In this document: positions 42,310 to 51,217 of the stretch, piece after piece
Layout: every line of letters starts with the position of its first letter
How positions within the stretch are numbered: position 1 is the first letter of the stretch
NCBI GenBank assembly: GCA_900470805.1
Contig: UCCA01000021.1
Coordinates: 62,001-126,000 of the forward strand
Direction: 5' to 3'
DNA: 64,000 nucleotides
Origin: Hyphomicrobiales bacterium
GTDB taxonomy: Bacteria > Pseudomonadota > Alphaproteobacteria > Rhizobiales > Rhizobiaceae
Position numbers and translations under genes: made by a program
Notes under the pieces: model-generated
Seen by the model: only the letters and a program-made list of their open reading frames with translations
What the model was told of the DNA's origin: nothing
Database searches by the model: none

Positions 42310-42367
42310 GATCATGCTGAGCGACGCGCTCGCCCCATTTTCCTGTCATCAATGAATGGACCGCCCG

Positions 42368-42679
42368 ATGAGTGAAAACGACGTCGGCCTGAAGCCAAAA
42401 GTGAAGTCGAAGCCGAAGCTCGATCGGCCGAAGCTCTACAAGGTCATCCTCGTCAATGACGACTTTACGCCGCGCGAGTTCGTGACGGTGGTGTTGAAGG
42501 CGGTGTTCCGGATGAGCGAGGAGACCGGATACCGGGTGATGCTGACCGCCCACAAGATGGGCAGTGCCGTCGTGGTGGTCTGCGCGAGAGATATCGCCGA
42601 GACCAAGGCCAAGGAAGCGACGGATTTCGGCAAGGAGGCCGGCTTTCCGCTGATGTTCAGGACCGAGCCCGAGGAATAG
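42368..42679 (+). CDS. clpS: ClpS adaptor protein (ClpS2-like)
   Basis: This 103-residue protein has the ClpS core PKLYKVILVNDDFTPREFVT, which forms the N-degron pocket with the conserved NDD, and a later VMLTAHKMGSAVVVVCARDI that contacts the ClpA N-domain. ClpS delivers N-degron substrates to ClpAP. The short lysine-rich head and divergent C-terminus resemble the second ClpS paralog (ClpS2) of rhizobia; clpA is not adjacent. ATG 42368 is preferred; ATG 42356 would add four residues. Confidence 0.92.
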   Translation: MSENDVGLKPKVKSKPKLDRPKLYKVILVNDDFTPREFVTVVLKAVFRMSEETGYRVMLTAHKMGSAVVVVCARDIAETKAKEATDFGKEAGFPLMFRTEPEE

Positions 42680-42681
42680 GT

Positions 42682-43137
42682 TCAGACGCTTCGCCTGATC
42701 TGAAAGCCTGTCTTGTTCTGCACGAAACCGCAGCTTTCGTAGAAGCGCAACGTCGCCGGGTCGCTCGATCCGGTGAGCAGCATCACCTTGTAGCAACCGG
42801 CATTCCAGGCCGTCTCGACAGCGTGCGCGATCAATGCTGCAGCGTATCCACGTCTACGATAGCGTGCGGCCGTGACGACGTTCTCGATCAGCGCATAGGG
42901 CGCGCCGTTGCGTGTCAGGTTGGGGATGACGACGAGCGTCACGGTTGCCGCCGCCGCGTCGCCGTCTAAGCCCAGCAGCACATGCATTCCAGGATGGCTG
43001 AGCATCGCTTCGAAGCGAGCGTCGGCAACCACGGGATCGATGATGGGGTCAGAAGGGCTCAGTTCGCGGTAAAGAGAGAGCAGGGCGGGCAGGTCCGCCT
43101 TTTCGGCCGTGCGGATGACGAGAGGCGAGGGCGACAC
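42682..43137 (-). CDS. GNAT family N-acetyltransferase
   Basis: The 151-residue acetyltransferase carries the acetyl-CoA loop in VVTAARYRRRGYAAALIAHA (R-R-R-G-Y-A) and a C-terminal SDPATLRFYESCGFVQNK strand common in amino-group acetyltransferases. It starts 2 bases after the pth stop, so it is probably the second gene of a pth-GNAT operon. It converges with clpS (2-bp gap). Substrate unknown. Confidence 0.9.
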   Translation of the reverse strand: MSPSPLVIRTAEKADLPALLSLYRELSPSDPIIDPVVADARFEAMLSHPGMHVLLGLDGDAAAATVTLVVIPNLTRNGAPYALIENVVTAARYRRRGYAAALIAHAVETAWNAGCYKVMLLTGSSDPATLRFYESCGFVQNKTGFQIRRSV

Positions 43138-43139
43138 GG

Positions 43140-43880
43140 TCAGTCGTCCTTGCTTCCGAACATCTTCTTCAGCATCTCGGCCATCGGTCCCGTCGTCGGC
43201 AGCTTCTTCGGCTGGGCGCTGTTGCGGGCCTGATGGATGTGCGACTTTCCCGCGGGCTTGGGACCGGCGGCGGTGGGCGCCTTCGCGGGCTTCGGCTTGT
43301 CCTCATCGGCCTTGCCGCCGACGGCCAGCGCCAGCTTGTTCATCAGTTGCGAATCCTCGTTGCGGACCAGCATGTCGGCATTGTCGGCCAGCGCCTCGAG
43401 CATTGGCTCCAGCCATGTCTGGTCGACCCTGGCGAAATCGCCGAGCACATAGTGCTGAACCAGATCCTTGTTGCCGGGATGGCCGATGCCGAGCCGCAGG
43501 CGGCGGTATTCCTTGCCGCAATGGGCGTCGAGCGACTTGATGCCGTTGTGGCCGCCATGGCCGCCGCCGGTCTTGATGCGTGCCTTGGCTGGCGCAAGGT
43601 CGAGTTCGTCATAGATGGCGACGATGTCGGATGGTTGCAGCTTGTAGAAGCGCATCGCCTCGCCGACGGATTCGCCCGAAAGGTTCATGTAGGTCTGCGG
43701 CTTGATCAGCAGCACCTTATCGCCCGCGATCTCGCCTTCGGCGATTTCGGCCTTGAACTTCCTCGACCATGGCGAAAAACTGTGGCGACGGTGGATGGCG
43801 TCCACAGCCATGAAGCCGATGTTGTGGCGGTTGCCGGCATATTGTCTGCCGGGATTGCCGAGGCCGGCGATAACAAGCAT
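43140..43880 (-). CDS. pth: Peptidyl-tRNA hydrolase with C-terminal extension
   Basis: The 246-residue enzyme releases peptides from prematurely dropped peptidyl-tRNA. The catalytic residues are in place: Asn9 and His19 (LGNPG..YAGNRHNIGF), Asn66 (YMNLSGE), Asp91 (IYDELDL) and Asn112 (GGGHGGHNGIKS). E. coli Pth is 194 aa; residues after about 190 here form a Lys/Pro/Ala-rich, probably disordered tail (KPKPAKAPTAAGPKPAGKS) ending in a short helix, usual for rhizobial Pth. ATG 43880 is the family start although the frame extends upstream. Confidence 0.95.
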   Translation of the reverse strand: MLVIAGLGNPGRQYAGNRHNIGFMAVDAIHRRHSFSPWSRKFKAEIAEGEIAGDKVLLIKPQTYMNLSGESVGEAMRFYKLQPSDIVAIYDELDLAPAKARIKTGGGHGGHNGIKSLDAHCGKEYRRLRLGIGHPGNKDLVQHYVLGDFARVDQTWLEPMLEALADNADMLVRNEDSQLMNKLALAVGGKADEDKPKPAKAPTAAGPKPAGKSHIHQARNSAQPKKLPTTGPMAEMLKKMFGSKDD

Positions 43881-43970
43881 GGCGGGTTCATTCCTCGCAG
43901 AAACGTGTGGACGTTCACCACCGCGAAACGCCACCAAAGTCAAGCGCCAGCATGCCGAGAGTCGTCAAAA

Positions 43971-44690
43971 TCAGTTTTCGGGATGCAAGCCGTATTTCGC
44001 GAAGATCGTCTTCTGCGTGCCGTCGGCGATCAGGGCATCGAGCGCGGACTGCATCCTGGCGCGGAGATCGTCTGGGAAGTTTTTCTCGCAGGCGATGCCC
44101 AGCGACAGCGAGGAAAGCAGGGCAATCTTCACCAGCGGCTGGTCGGCCTGCATCTTTTCAAGATAGAGGCCGGAAACCGGCATGATGTCGATGCGGCCGC
44201 TCAGCAGCTTGCGAAGAGTCGCCGAGAAATCGCTGGCGACGTCGATCCTGGTAAATCCCATGGCCTTCAGCAGATCCTGGGTGTAGTCGCCGCGGTGGGT
44301 GCCGACGATGTATTTCTTCGCGTCATCGAGGCTCGTTGCCGAAATCCCGGATCCCGCCTTGGCGACGAGGATGTTGTCATCAACCAGTAGGGGCTCGACC
44401 CATTTGAATAGCTTGTCGCGTGCGTCATTGTGGGCGGTCGAAAAGACGCAGGTCATCGGCGTGGTTTGTGCCGCCGCGTAGGCGCGAGTCCACGGCATGA
44501 TCTCGATCCTGTAGTCTATACCGGCCGCACGCATCACCATCTCGACCTGTTCGGTGGATGCGCCCTTGAACACGTTGCCTTCGTGATAGCTGAAGGGGGG
44601 ATATTCCTCGGTAAAGAGCTGGACGGTGGCGCCGTGCGCATTGCTGATAAGGGGCAGGCCGATCAGGGCAGCAAGCAGGAGGGATTTCAT
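43971..44690 (-). CDS. Periplasmic solute-binding protein (SBP_bac_3 family)
   Basis: This 239-residue protein has a signal peptide (KSLLLAALIGLPLISNAHG) and the opening VQLFTEEYPPFSYHEGNVFK that marks amino-acid-type family 3 binding proteins. A second lobe begins near IVGTHRGDYTQDLLKAMG. No permease or ATPase gene is near; it lies 21 bases downstream of a GGDEF-EAL protein gene on the same strand. It may therefore be a signalling ligand-binding protein acting on that membrane protein rather than a transport component; this is inference. Confidence 0.85.
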   Translation of the reverse strand: MKSLLLAALIGLPLISNAHGATVQLFTEEYPPFSYHEGNVFKGASTEQVEMVMRAAGIDYRIEIMPWTRAYAAAQTTPMTCVFSTAHNDARDKLFKWVEPLLVDDNILVAKAGSGISATSLDDAKKYIVGTHRGDYTQDLLKAMGFTRIDVASDFSATLRKLLSGRIDIMPVSGLYLEKMQADQPLVKIALLSSLSLGIACEKNFPDDLRARMQSALDALIADGTQKTIFAKYGLHPEN

Positions 44691-44711
44691 CGTCTTGCCT
44701 TCTCCTTGGGA

Positions 44712-47072
44712 TCAAGAGGCGCGGGCGAGGGCGCTGGTTGCGCCGGCCATCTTGGCGATCAGCTGTGCGGCGGTCTGCGGACGGTGGAAAAGATAGCCCT
44801 GGCCGTAGTCGAGGCCCATCTCGCACAGGGTGCTGCATTCCTCTTCCGTCTCAATGCCCTCGGCGATGACGGTGCAGCCCATCTTGTGCGACAGGGTGGT
44901 GATGCTTTCGACGAGCATCCGGCTCTTCTGCCTGATGTCCTCGTTGGCATCGTTGATCGAGCGGGTGAAAGACTGGTCGATCTTGATGATGTCGACGGTA
45001 AAGCGGTTGAGGTAGCTCAGCGACGAGTAGCCGGTGCCGAAGTCGTCGAGCGCGACGCGGCAGCCGAACTGGCGGATGTCGCTGACGACCTTGCGAATTT
45101 CCGGGTTGTTGTGCATCAGCACCGCCTCGGTGATCTCGACGACGATCCGCTCCGGACGGATGTTGTGGCGCATCAGCGACGCGGCAAGGCGGGCGGGCAG
45201 GCCGGGCTCGAATTGCAATGGCGAGAAGTTGATGGCGAGGTAGCTGTCGTTCATGCCGGTGACGTCCGACAGATGGGCGAGATGTTCGATCGCCTTGTCC
45301 ATGATCACGTTGCCGACCCGGATGATCTTGCCGGTCTCTTCGGCGACGCTGATAACTTCGGCCGGGGCCATCAGCCCCTTCTGCGGATGGTTCAGGCGCA
45401 TCAGCGCCTCGAAGCCGGCGATGCCGCGTCCGTCGAGATTGACGATCGGCTGCAGATAGGCCTCGAACCAGTCCTCGATCAGGCCGATCTCGATGCAGCT
45501 TTCGATCTCGGCGCGGGCTCTGGCATGGTCGATCATGGCGTTGTCGAAGTGCTGCGCGCCGTTCTTGCCGTCGCGCTTTCGCGCATACATCGCCATGTCG
45601 GACTTCTGCAGCAGTTCAGCGGCATTGTCTGCATGGCGCGGGTAGATGGCGATGCCGACGCTGGCGCTCAGATACATGTCGGTTCCGAACGGCTCGCTGA
45701 AGATGGCGGCGAGATGCTCGGCCATGTCATCGGCGACGCGTCCGGCGTCCCTGGCCGGTAGCAGGATGGCAAATTCGTCACCGCCGAGGCGGGCTGCGAC
45801 ATCCGATGGTGCCAGCCTTGCCTTCAGCCGGCCGACGAATTCACGCAAAGCCTTGTCACCCTCGGCGTGACCGAGATTGTCGTTGATCCATTTGAAGCGG
45901 TCGAGATCGACGAACAGGCAGGCAAGCTCCTGGCCGGCCGCATCGGCTTCGCGGATCTTTCCGTCGAGGACGGTCTCGAAGCCCTGGCGGTTCAGCAATC
46001 CGGTCAGGTGATCGGTGATCGCCTGCTGATGGTTTCTCGCCTCGGAGGCCTTCAGCGCCGTGACGTCGGTCATGACGGACAGCGAGAGCAGGTCGTGCCC
46101 GCTGGTCGCTGCCTTCGATTCCAGGATCAGAACGTCCATGACGCTGTCGTCGGCGCAGAGGAACTTGACGGTCACATCTACGGCCTTGCCGTCTCGGCGC
46201 TCGTCCTTGCGATGCAGGAAAATCGTGCTGGTTTCCGGCGTGACCAGATCGACGAAATGGCAGCCGATGATGCGGCGACGCTCGTAACCGGTGGCGACGA
46301 GCCAGTAGTCGCTGACAGCGGTGATCCGATCGTCCTCGTCGAGCGAGAACAGCATGGCCGGCGTCAGGTCGTAGATGTCGATGGCGCGGCGATGGGCGAG
46401 CTTCAGTTCCTGCTCTTCGCTTTCGAGCTTGGTCTGCATCTCGTTGAAGCTGCGCGCCAGCCGGCCCATCTCGTCGTTCGATTGCCAATCGACGCGGTGG
46501 CGCGAGCCGACCTGGCCGGTCGCCTCGATGGCTGCCGTCAGGCGCATCAGCGGCCGGATGAGGACGAAGCGGTTGGCGATCAGGGCGGCGCTGAAGACGA
46601 TGAGGACGGCGAAGACGAAGATCGACATGAAGACGATCTCCTCCTGCTGCAACCCGGAAAACAGTCCGAGGGCGGGATAGAAGACCGAAATCGAGCCGAG
46701 GTTCTTAGGCCCGTCGAGCGCGCTGTAGATAATGGCGCGCGAAACCTCGACGAGGTCGCCGCGGAAGGACTTGGGAATGGTCGACTGGGTGACGTCCAGC
46801 TGGCCGGAATTGTCACGCACCTGAACCTTGACGATCGTTCCCTGCGAAACGACGGTGGCGCTGATCTGCGCGACGCTGTCTTCGTCGAGATCCCAGAGCG
46901 GCTTGGCGAGCGCCTGCGAATTGGCGACAAGCAGAACCGAGATATGATCGCGGATTTCCTTTTCGGCGCGCTCAGAGGAAAGAAAGAGGAAGAGAACGAA
47001 AAGCGGTGTTACCAGGAGAAGCAGTGCGCCAAACACAATTCCTAGAAATCTGTTCTGAACGGAATTGTGCAT
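44712..47072 (-). CDS. HAMP-PAS-GGDEF-EAL c-di-GMP signalling protein
   Basis: This 786-residue membrane protein has a span at about 8-30, a periplasmic sensor (about 31-155), a second span (about 160-182), HAMP (NRFVLIRPLMRLTAAIEATG), PAS (about 235-350), GGDEF (RLGGDEFAILL, near 428-438) and EAL (GFEALMRLNHP near 550-560, AINFSPLQFE, DDFGTGYSSLSYL, AEGIETEEE). Both catalytic signatures are intact, so it may make and degrade c-di-GMP; the inhibitory RxxD site is APSD here and so probably non-functional. It is co-directional with a periplasmic binding-protein gene 21 bp downstream. Confidence 0.93.
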   Translation of the reverse strand: MHNSVQNRFLGIVFGALLLLVTPLFVLFLFLSSERAEKEIRDHISVLLVANSQALAKPLWDLDEDSVAQISATVVSQGTIVKVQVRDNSGQLDVTQSTIPKSFRGDLVEVSRAIIYSALDGPKNLGSISVFYPALGLFSGLQQEEIVFMSIFVFAVLIVFSAALIANRFVLIRPLMRLTAAIEATGQVGSRHRVDWQSNDEMGRLARSFNEMQTKLESEEQELKLAHRRAIDIYDLTPAMLFSLDEDDRITAVSDYWLVATGYERRRIIGCHFVDLVTPETSTIFLHRKDERRDGKAVDVTVKFLCADDSVMDVLILESKAATSGHDLLSLSVMTDVTALKASEARNHQQAITDHLTGLLNRQGFETVLDGKIREADAAGQELACLFVDLDRFKWINDNLGHAEGDKALREFVGRLKARLAPSDVAARLGGDEFAILLPARDAGRVADDMAEHLAAIFSEPFGTDMYLSASVGIAIYPRHADNAAELLQKSDMAMYARKRDGKNGAQHFDNAMIDHARARAEIESCIEIGLIEDWFEAYLQPIVNLDGRGIAGFEALMRLNHPQKGLMAPAEVISVAEETGKIIRVGNVIMDKAIEHLAHLSDVTGMNDSYLAINFSPLQFEPGLPARLAASLMRHNIRPERIVVEITEAVLMHNNPEIRKVVSDIRQFGCRVALDDFGTGYSSLSYLNRFTVDIIKIDQSFTRSINDANEDIRQKSRMLVESITTLSHKMGCTVIAEGIETEEECSTLCEMGLDYGQGYLFHRPQTAAQLIAKMAGATSALARAS

Positions 47073-47194
47073 TGCCTGCGTCTGCTCCTTGTCACGACGT
47101 TTCCCCGCCCAGAGCAACCAAGTCTCTTCGAACGTTGAGCAATGCTTCCATGAAATATCTTAACTGATGTTGAAGCGGCCGCTTTCGTACAAAT

Positions 47195-47227
47195 GAAAAG
47201 GCCCGCTTTCGCGAGAAAGCGGGCCTT
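47195..47227 (-). terminator. Rho-independent terminator of rplY
   Basis: A perfect 13-bp stem (47198-47210 with 47215-47227) with a GCGA-type tetraloop is followed on the minus strand by a T-rich stretch TTTTCATT. It lies 25 bases after the rplY stop codon. Confidence 0.9.
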
Positions 47228-47251
47228 ATACTTTACAAATCATTCAAGCGA

Positions 47252-47863
47252 TCAAGCTTCAGCTTCGCCTGCTTCTTCTTCTTCCGAGACGCCAGCTGCC
47301 GGAGCAACGATGGTCGCGATCGTGAAGTCGCGGTCGGTGATAACCGTGGTCACGCCCTTCGGCAGGGTGACTTCGGAAATGTGGATGCTGTCGCCGATCT
47401 TCTTGCCGCTGAGGTCAATGTTGAAGAACTCAGGGATGGCATCAGCCGGGCAATGAACTTCGACGTCGTGACGAACGATGTTCAGAACGCCGCCGACCTT
47501 GAGGCCCTGGGACTTTTCTTCATTGATGAAGTGAACCGGGATCGCAACGGTAACGGCGGTGTTGCCGGATACGCGCAGGAAGTCCACGTGCATCGTGAAG
47601 TCGCGGACCGGATCGAGCTGGTAGTCCTTCGGCAGAACCTTGTACTTCTTGCCGTCGACGTCGATCGTTGCAACGGTGGTCATGAAACCGCCGGCGTGGA
47701 TGCGCTTCGTCACCTCATTGGTGTTGAGGGTGATAGAAACTGGGGCCTGCTTGTCACCATAGATGACAGCTGGAATAAGACCATTGCGGCGAAGTTCACG
47801 GGCGGACCCCTTACCAACCCGTTCGCGCGCCTCGGCCTTGAGCTCGTAACTTTTCTGGCTCAT
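47252..47863 (-). CDS. rplY: 50S ribosomal protein L25/general stress protein Ctc (long form)
   Basis: This 203-residue protein binds 5S rRNA in the large subunit. The N-terminal L25 domain has ARERVGKGSARELRRNGLIP and AVIYG; a C-terminal TL5/Ctc beta domain carries VGGVLNIVRHDVEVHCPADA and ends in an acidic tail (EEEEAGEAEA). The short E. coli L25 (94 aa) lacks the second domain. ATG 47863 follows AAGGAAAAG. A good promoter lies at 47985-48013 and a strong terminator follows; pth is usually adjacent in alphaproteobacteria and is here about 3.4 kb away with the same orientation. Confidence 0.95.
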   Translation of the reverse strand: MSQKSYELKAEARERVGKGSARELRRNGLIPAVIYGDKQAPVSITLNTNEVTKRIHAGGFMTTVATIDVDGKKYKVLPKDYQLDPVRDFTMHVDFLRVSGNTAVTVAIPVHFINEEKSQGLKVGGVLNIVRHDVEVHCPADAIPEFFNIDLSGKKIGDSIHISEVTLPKGVTTVITDRDFTIATIVAPAAGVSEEEEAGEAEA

Positions 47864-48354
47864 GACTTTTCCTTCCGAGGTTATATGGAGAGCTTCGCGA
47901 CGGCCTGTGCCGGTCACGAAACTGGAGGCGGGTTACCCCATCCTCATCCGCATTGCCTCCAAGGGTGTCTGCGCGGACGCGTGCGCTATAGTCTAGTTGC
48001 GCTGCAATGGCAAGGGTTGCGGCGGTCGCTGAGGCAACACGGCACAGCCGACCGACAAACTTGTGCTTGAGCCATCGGGCAGTGCGGTACGGCCTCGGCC
48101 TGCTCACCGCTTTAAAGACAAGAGGCGATGGAACCGCTTCGGCGCGATCGCCAGCGTACCATTGTATTTAAATATTCTAATTCAACTTCGGAAACTGATC
48201 CACCGCGTTGTTTAAACTCAGGATAATCGCGCGTTGTCAGGCTGTTAATGACGTCGGAATTTCAAAGACGTCAAATGCTGCAAGGCAAATGCAGTTATTG
48301 CTTTTTTAAGTCGCCGCGTATGAAAGCAGAGAGGTAAATTACCTTGGATCTGCC
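47864..48354. other. Intergenic region between rplY and the MHYT-GGDEF-EAL gene
   Basis: This 491-bp divergent spacer holds the rplY promoter (47985-48013). The part from about 48150 is AT-rich (ATTTAAATATT at 48167) and probably carries the promoter of the MHYT gene. No small ORF with a good ribosome-binding site, RNA gene or repeat was recognised. Confidence 0.5.
47985..48013 (-). promoter_or_regulatory. Sigma-70 promoter of rplY
   Basis: On the minus strand TTGCCA (48013-48008) and TATAGC (47990-47985) are 17 bases apart, giving a 5' UTR of about 115 bases before the rplY ATG. The -35 hexamer is identical to that of the leu leader promoter at 2854. Confidence 0.65.
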
Positions 48355-51135
48355 ATGTTTACCGTACTCTCATGCCTTGCCTACATGCACGATACCAGAC
48401 TGGTCGCTCTGGCGGCTTGCCTGTGTTTCCTGTCGAGTCTGGCAGCGCTGACGCTTCTTCAGCGTGCGCGTAGCACGGTGAAAGTCGCGCGGCTGATCTG
48501 GCTGCTGATGGGGGGCGCTGCCGGCGGCTTCGGTATCTGGGCGACGCATTTCGTTGCGATGCTCGCCTATGACGGCGGCGTGGTGGTCGGATACGACACG
48601 TCGGAGACATTGACGTCGCTCGTCATCGCGCTTGTTGCCACGCTTGCGGCCGTCAGCTTTGCGGCATTGAGCGGGGGCAGGTTCGGGCGGGTCGTTGCCG
48701 GCGCTCTGTTCGGTGTCGGCGTCACGTCGATGCATTTCCTCGGCATGCTTGCCGTACAATTTCCGGGTACGATGGCGTGGGATCGTTCGCTGGTTATTGC
48801 ATCAATGACATGCGCGGTGGTCATCTCCTCGATCGGATTTTCGCTGCTGCCGGAAATCAAGACCGCTGCGCGAAAGCTGCTGATGCCGGCCGGTGTCGTC
48901 TGCATCGCCATCGTCGCCATGCATTTCACGGCCATGGGCGCGCTGACGATCGTTCCCGGTCCAGGACCGGCGATCGATCCGAGCGAGACCATGTCGACCG
49001 GATTCATGGTGGTGACGCTGCTTTCCGTTTCTCTGTCGATGATTGCTTCCGGCTTTGCGGCCGCGCTGTTTGCGATGCATGCGGAAACATCGACGAAGGA
49101 AAGCGAAGCGCGTTTCGAGATGCTGGTTCAGGGGGTCACCGACTACGCGATCTACATGCTGGACTGCGACGGCCGGGTGACCAACTGGAATGCCGGAGCG
49201 CAGAGGGCCAAGGGATATACCGCCGACGAAATCGTCGGCGAGGATTTTGCGCGCTTTTATTCCGACGAGGATCGCGCCAGGGGCTTGCCACAACGAGCGC
49301 TGGAGACGGCCCGCACGGAGGGCAAGTTCGAGGCCGAGGGCTGGCGCTTCCGCAAGGACGGCACGTCGTTCTGGGCGCATGTGGTCATCGACCCTATCTG
49401 GGCCGCGGACGGCAGCCTGGCGGGCTATGCGAAGATCACCAAGGACGTGACGGAGCAGAAGGCCGACCGCGATCGTGTCAAGGAGGTGTCGCGAAACCTG
49501 GATCTTGCGCTTGAAAACGTCTCGCAGGGCATCTGCTTGTTCGACGCCGAGGAACGTCTGGTCATCGCCAACCGTCGCTACAGCGAGATCTTCGAGTTTC
49601 CGCAAGGTGCGATCAAGCCCGGGCTTGCATACCGGCAGATCATCGCGATGGGCTATGCCAACACCAGCCAGGATGCCGAACTGCTGTCGAAGCGGACAGC
49701 CGATCACTACGACAGGCTGATGCGCGCCCTGCATTCGGGCGAGCGCTCGATCGTCCACAAGATGGCGCAGGGCAAGTCGATCCAGGTCAATCTCAACAAG
49801 CTGCAGGATGGCGGCTGGGTTTCGACGTTCGAGGACATTACCGAGCGGCTGCGGTCGGAAGAGAAGATCGCCTTCATGGCGCGGCACGATGCACTCACCG
49901 GACTGCCCAATCGATCGGAGTTCTCCGAGCGGCTGGCGCATGAGCTTGCGGTTGCGAAGCGTGCCGGAACGCAGGTTGCGGTCATCGGCGTCGATCTCGA
50001 CAAGTTCAAGGAAATCAACGATCAGCGCGGTCACAGCGCCGGCGATCAGGTGCTGGTCAAGCTGGCCGAGGGCATGACCGCGATCCTGCAGGAGGATGAA
50101 TTCGTTTCCAGGTTCGGAGGCGACGAATTCGCCGCCGTCAAGCAGTTCGCCGACATCGCCGACCTGCATGATTTCATTGCGCGGCTGGAGACAAGCCTGA
50201 CGGCGGAGTTCAACATCGACGGCTTCGACATCTATTCCGACGCCAGCATCGGCGTTGCCATCTATCCGCAGGACGGCGCCACAGGCGAACTGCTGCTCGC
50301 AAACGCCGACCTTGCCATGTACCGCGCCAAGGCGACGCTCAGCGAACGCATCTGCTTCTACGAGATGGCAATGGACGAGGCTGCCCGCGATCGCCGAAAG
50401 ATAGCGACCGATCTATGGTCGGCGATCGACAGGCATGAACTGCATCTGCATTACCAGGTTCAGAAGTCGGTGCTGACCGGCGACGTGACGGGCCACGAAG
50501 TGCTGCTGCGCTGGCAGCATCCGACGCGGGGCAATGTTCCGCCCGGCGATTTCATCTCGATCGCCGAAGAATGCGGCGCGATCGTTCCTATCGGCGAGTG
50601 GGTGTTGCGGGAAGCGTGCAAGGAAGCGGCCGGATGGGCCGACAAGCACAAGATCGCCGTCAACCTCTCGCCCATCCAGATCGGCCATCAGGATATCGCC
50701 CGTCTGGTCCATTCGGTTCTGCTGGAAACGGGGCTTGAGCCTTGGCGGCTGGAACTCGAGATTACTGAATCCTCGATCATCGTCGACAAGGAGCGGGCGC
50801 TCCATACATTGCGGCAGGTGAAAAACCTCGGCGTGTCGATCGCCATCGACGATTTCGGTACCGGCTATTCCTCGCTTGAGACGCTGCGGGCCTTCCCGTT
50901 CGACAAGATCAAGCTCGATCGCAGCTTCATGAACGAAGTCGAGACCAGCGATCAGGCGAAGGCGATCATTCGTGCTATCGTCGCACTTGGCCAGAGCCTG
51001 AACATTCCCGTGCTCGCCGAAGGCGTGGAGACGGATGTGCAGCTCGGGATCCTGTTCGATGAAGGTTGCGACGAGGCGCAGGGTTATCTGCTCGGTCGGC
51101 CGATGCCGATGCGGCCGCGAAAGATAGCGGCCTGA
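48355..51135 (+). CDS. MHYT-PAS-GGDEF-EAL c-di-GMP signalling protein
   Basis: The 926-residue membrane protein has a seven-span MHYT sensor at about 1-240, with conserved His motifs WATHFVAML, SMHFLGML and AMHFTAMGAL, proposed to bind copper and sense O2, CO or NO. Two PAS modules follow (about 255-375 and 385-500), then GGDEF (RFGGDEFAAVK, near 586-596) and EAL (GHEVLLRWQHP near 715; AIDDFGTGYSSLETL; KLDRSF; LAEGVETD). The EAL triplet is EVL, with the catalytic Glu kept. It may act mainly as a phosphodiesterase. It is divergent from rplY. Confidence 0.93.
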   Translation: MFTVLSCLAYMHDTRLVALAACLCFLSSLAALTLLQRARSTVKVARLIWLLMGGAAGGFGIWATHFVAMLAYDGGVVVGYDTSETLTSLVIALVATLAAVSFAALSGGRFGRVVAGALFGVGVTSMHFLGMLAVQFPGTMAWDRSLVIASMTCAVVISSIGFSLLPEIKTAARKLLMPAGVVCIAIVAMHFTAMGALTIVPGPGPAIDPSETMSTGFMVVTLLSVSLSMIASGFAAALFAMHAETSTKESEARFEMLVQGVTDYAIYMLDCDGRVTNWNAGAQRAKGYTADEIVGEDFARFYSDEDRARGLPQRALETARTEGKFEAEGWRFRKDGTSFWAHVVIDPIWAADGSLAGYAKITKDVTEQKADRDRVKEVSRNLDLALENVSQGICLFDAEERLVIANRRYSEIFEFPQGAIKPGLAYRQIIAMGYANTSQDAELLSKRTADHYDRLMRALHSGERSIVHKMAQGKSIQVNLNKLQDGGWVSTFEDITERLRSEEKIAFMARHDALTGLPNRSEFSERLAHELAVAKRAGTQVAVIGVDLDKFKEINDQRGHSAGDQVLVKLAEGMTAILQEDEFVSRFGGDEFAAVKQFADIADLHDFIARLETSLTAEFNIDGFDIYSDASIGVAIYPQDGATGELLLANADLAMYRAKATLSERICFYEMAMDEAARDRRKIATDLWSAIDRHELHLHYQVQKSVLTGDVTGHEVLLRWQHPTRGNVPPGDFISIAEECGAIVPIGEWVLREACKEAAGWADKHKIAVNLSPIQIGHQDIARLVHSVLLETGLEPWRLELEITESSIIVDKERALHTLRQVKNLGVSIAIDDFGTGYSSLETLRAFPFDKIKLDRSFMNEVETSDQAKAIIRAIVALGQSLNIPVLAEGVETDVQLGILFDEGCDEAQGYLLGRPMPMRPRKIAA

Positions 51136-51217
51136 GGACTTGCATCGCCCTGTTGGGTTGACAGGGCACGGTCTGAGACTTCACATGCCACCTCGAATGG
51201 TACGGGAGAGATTCAGC

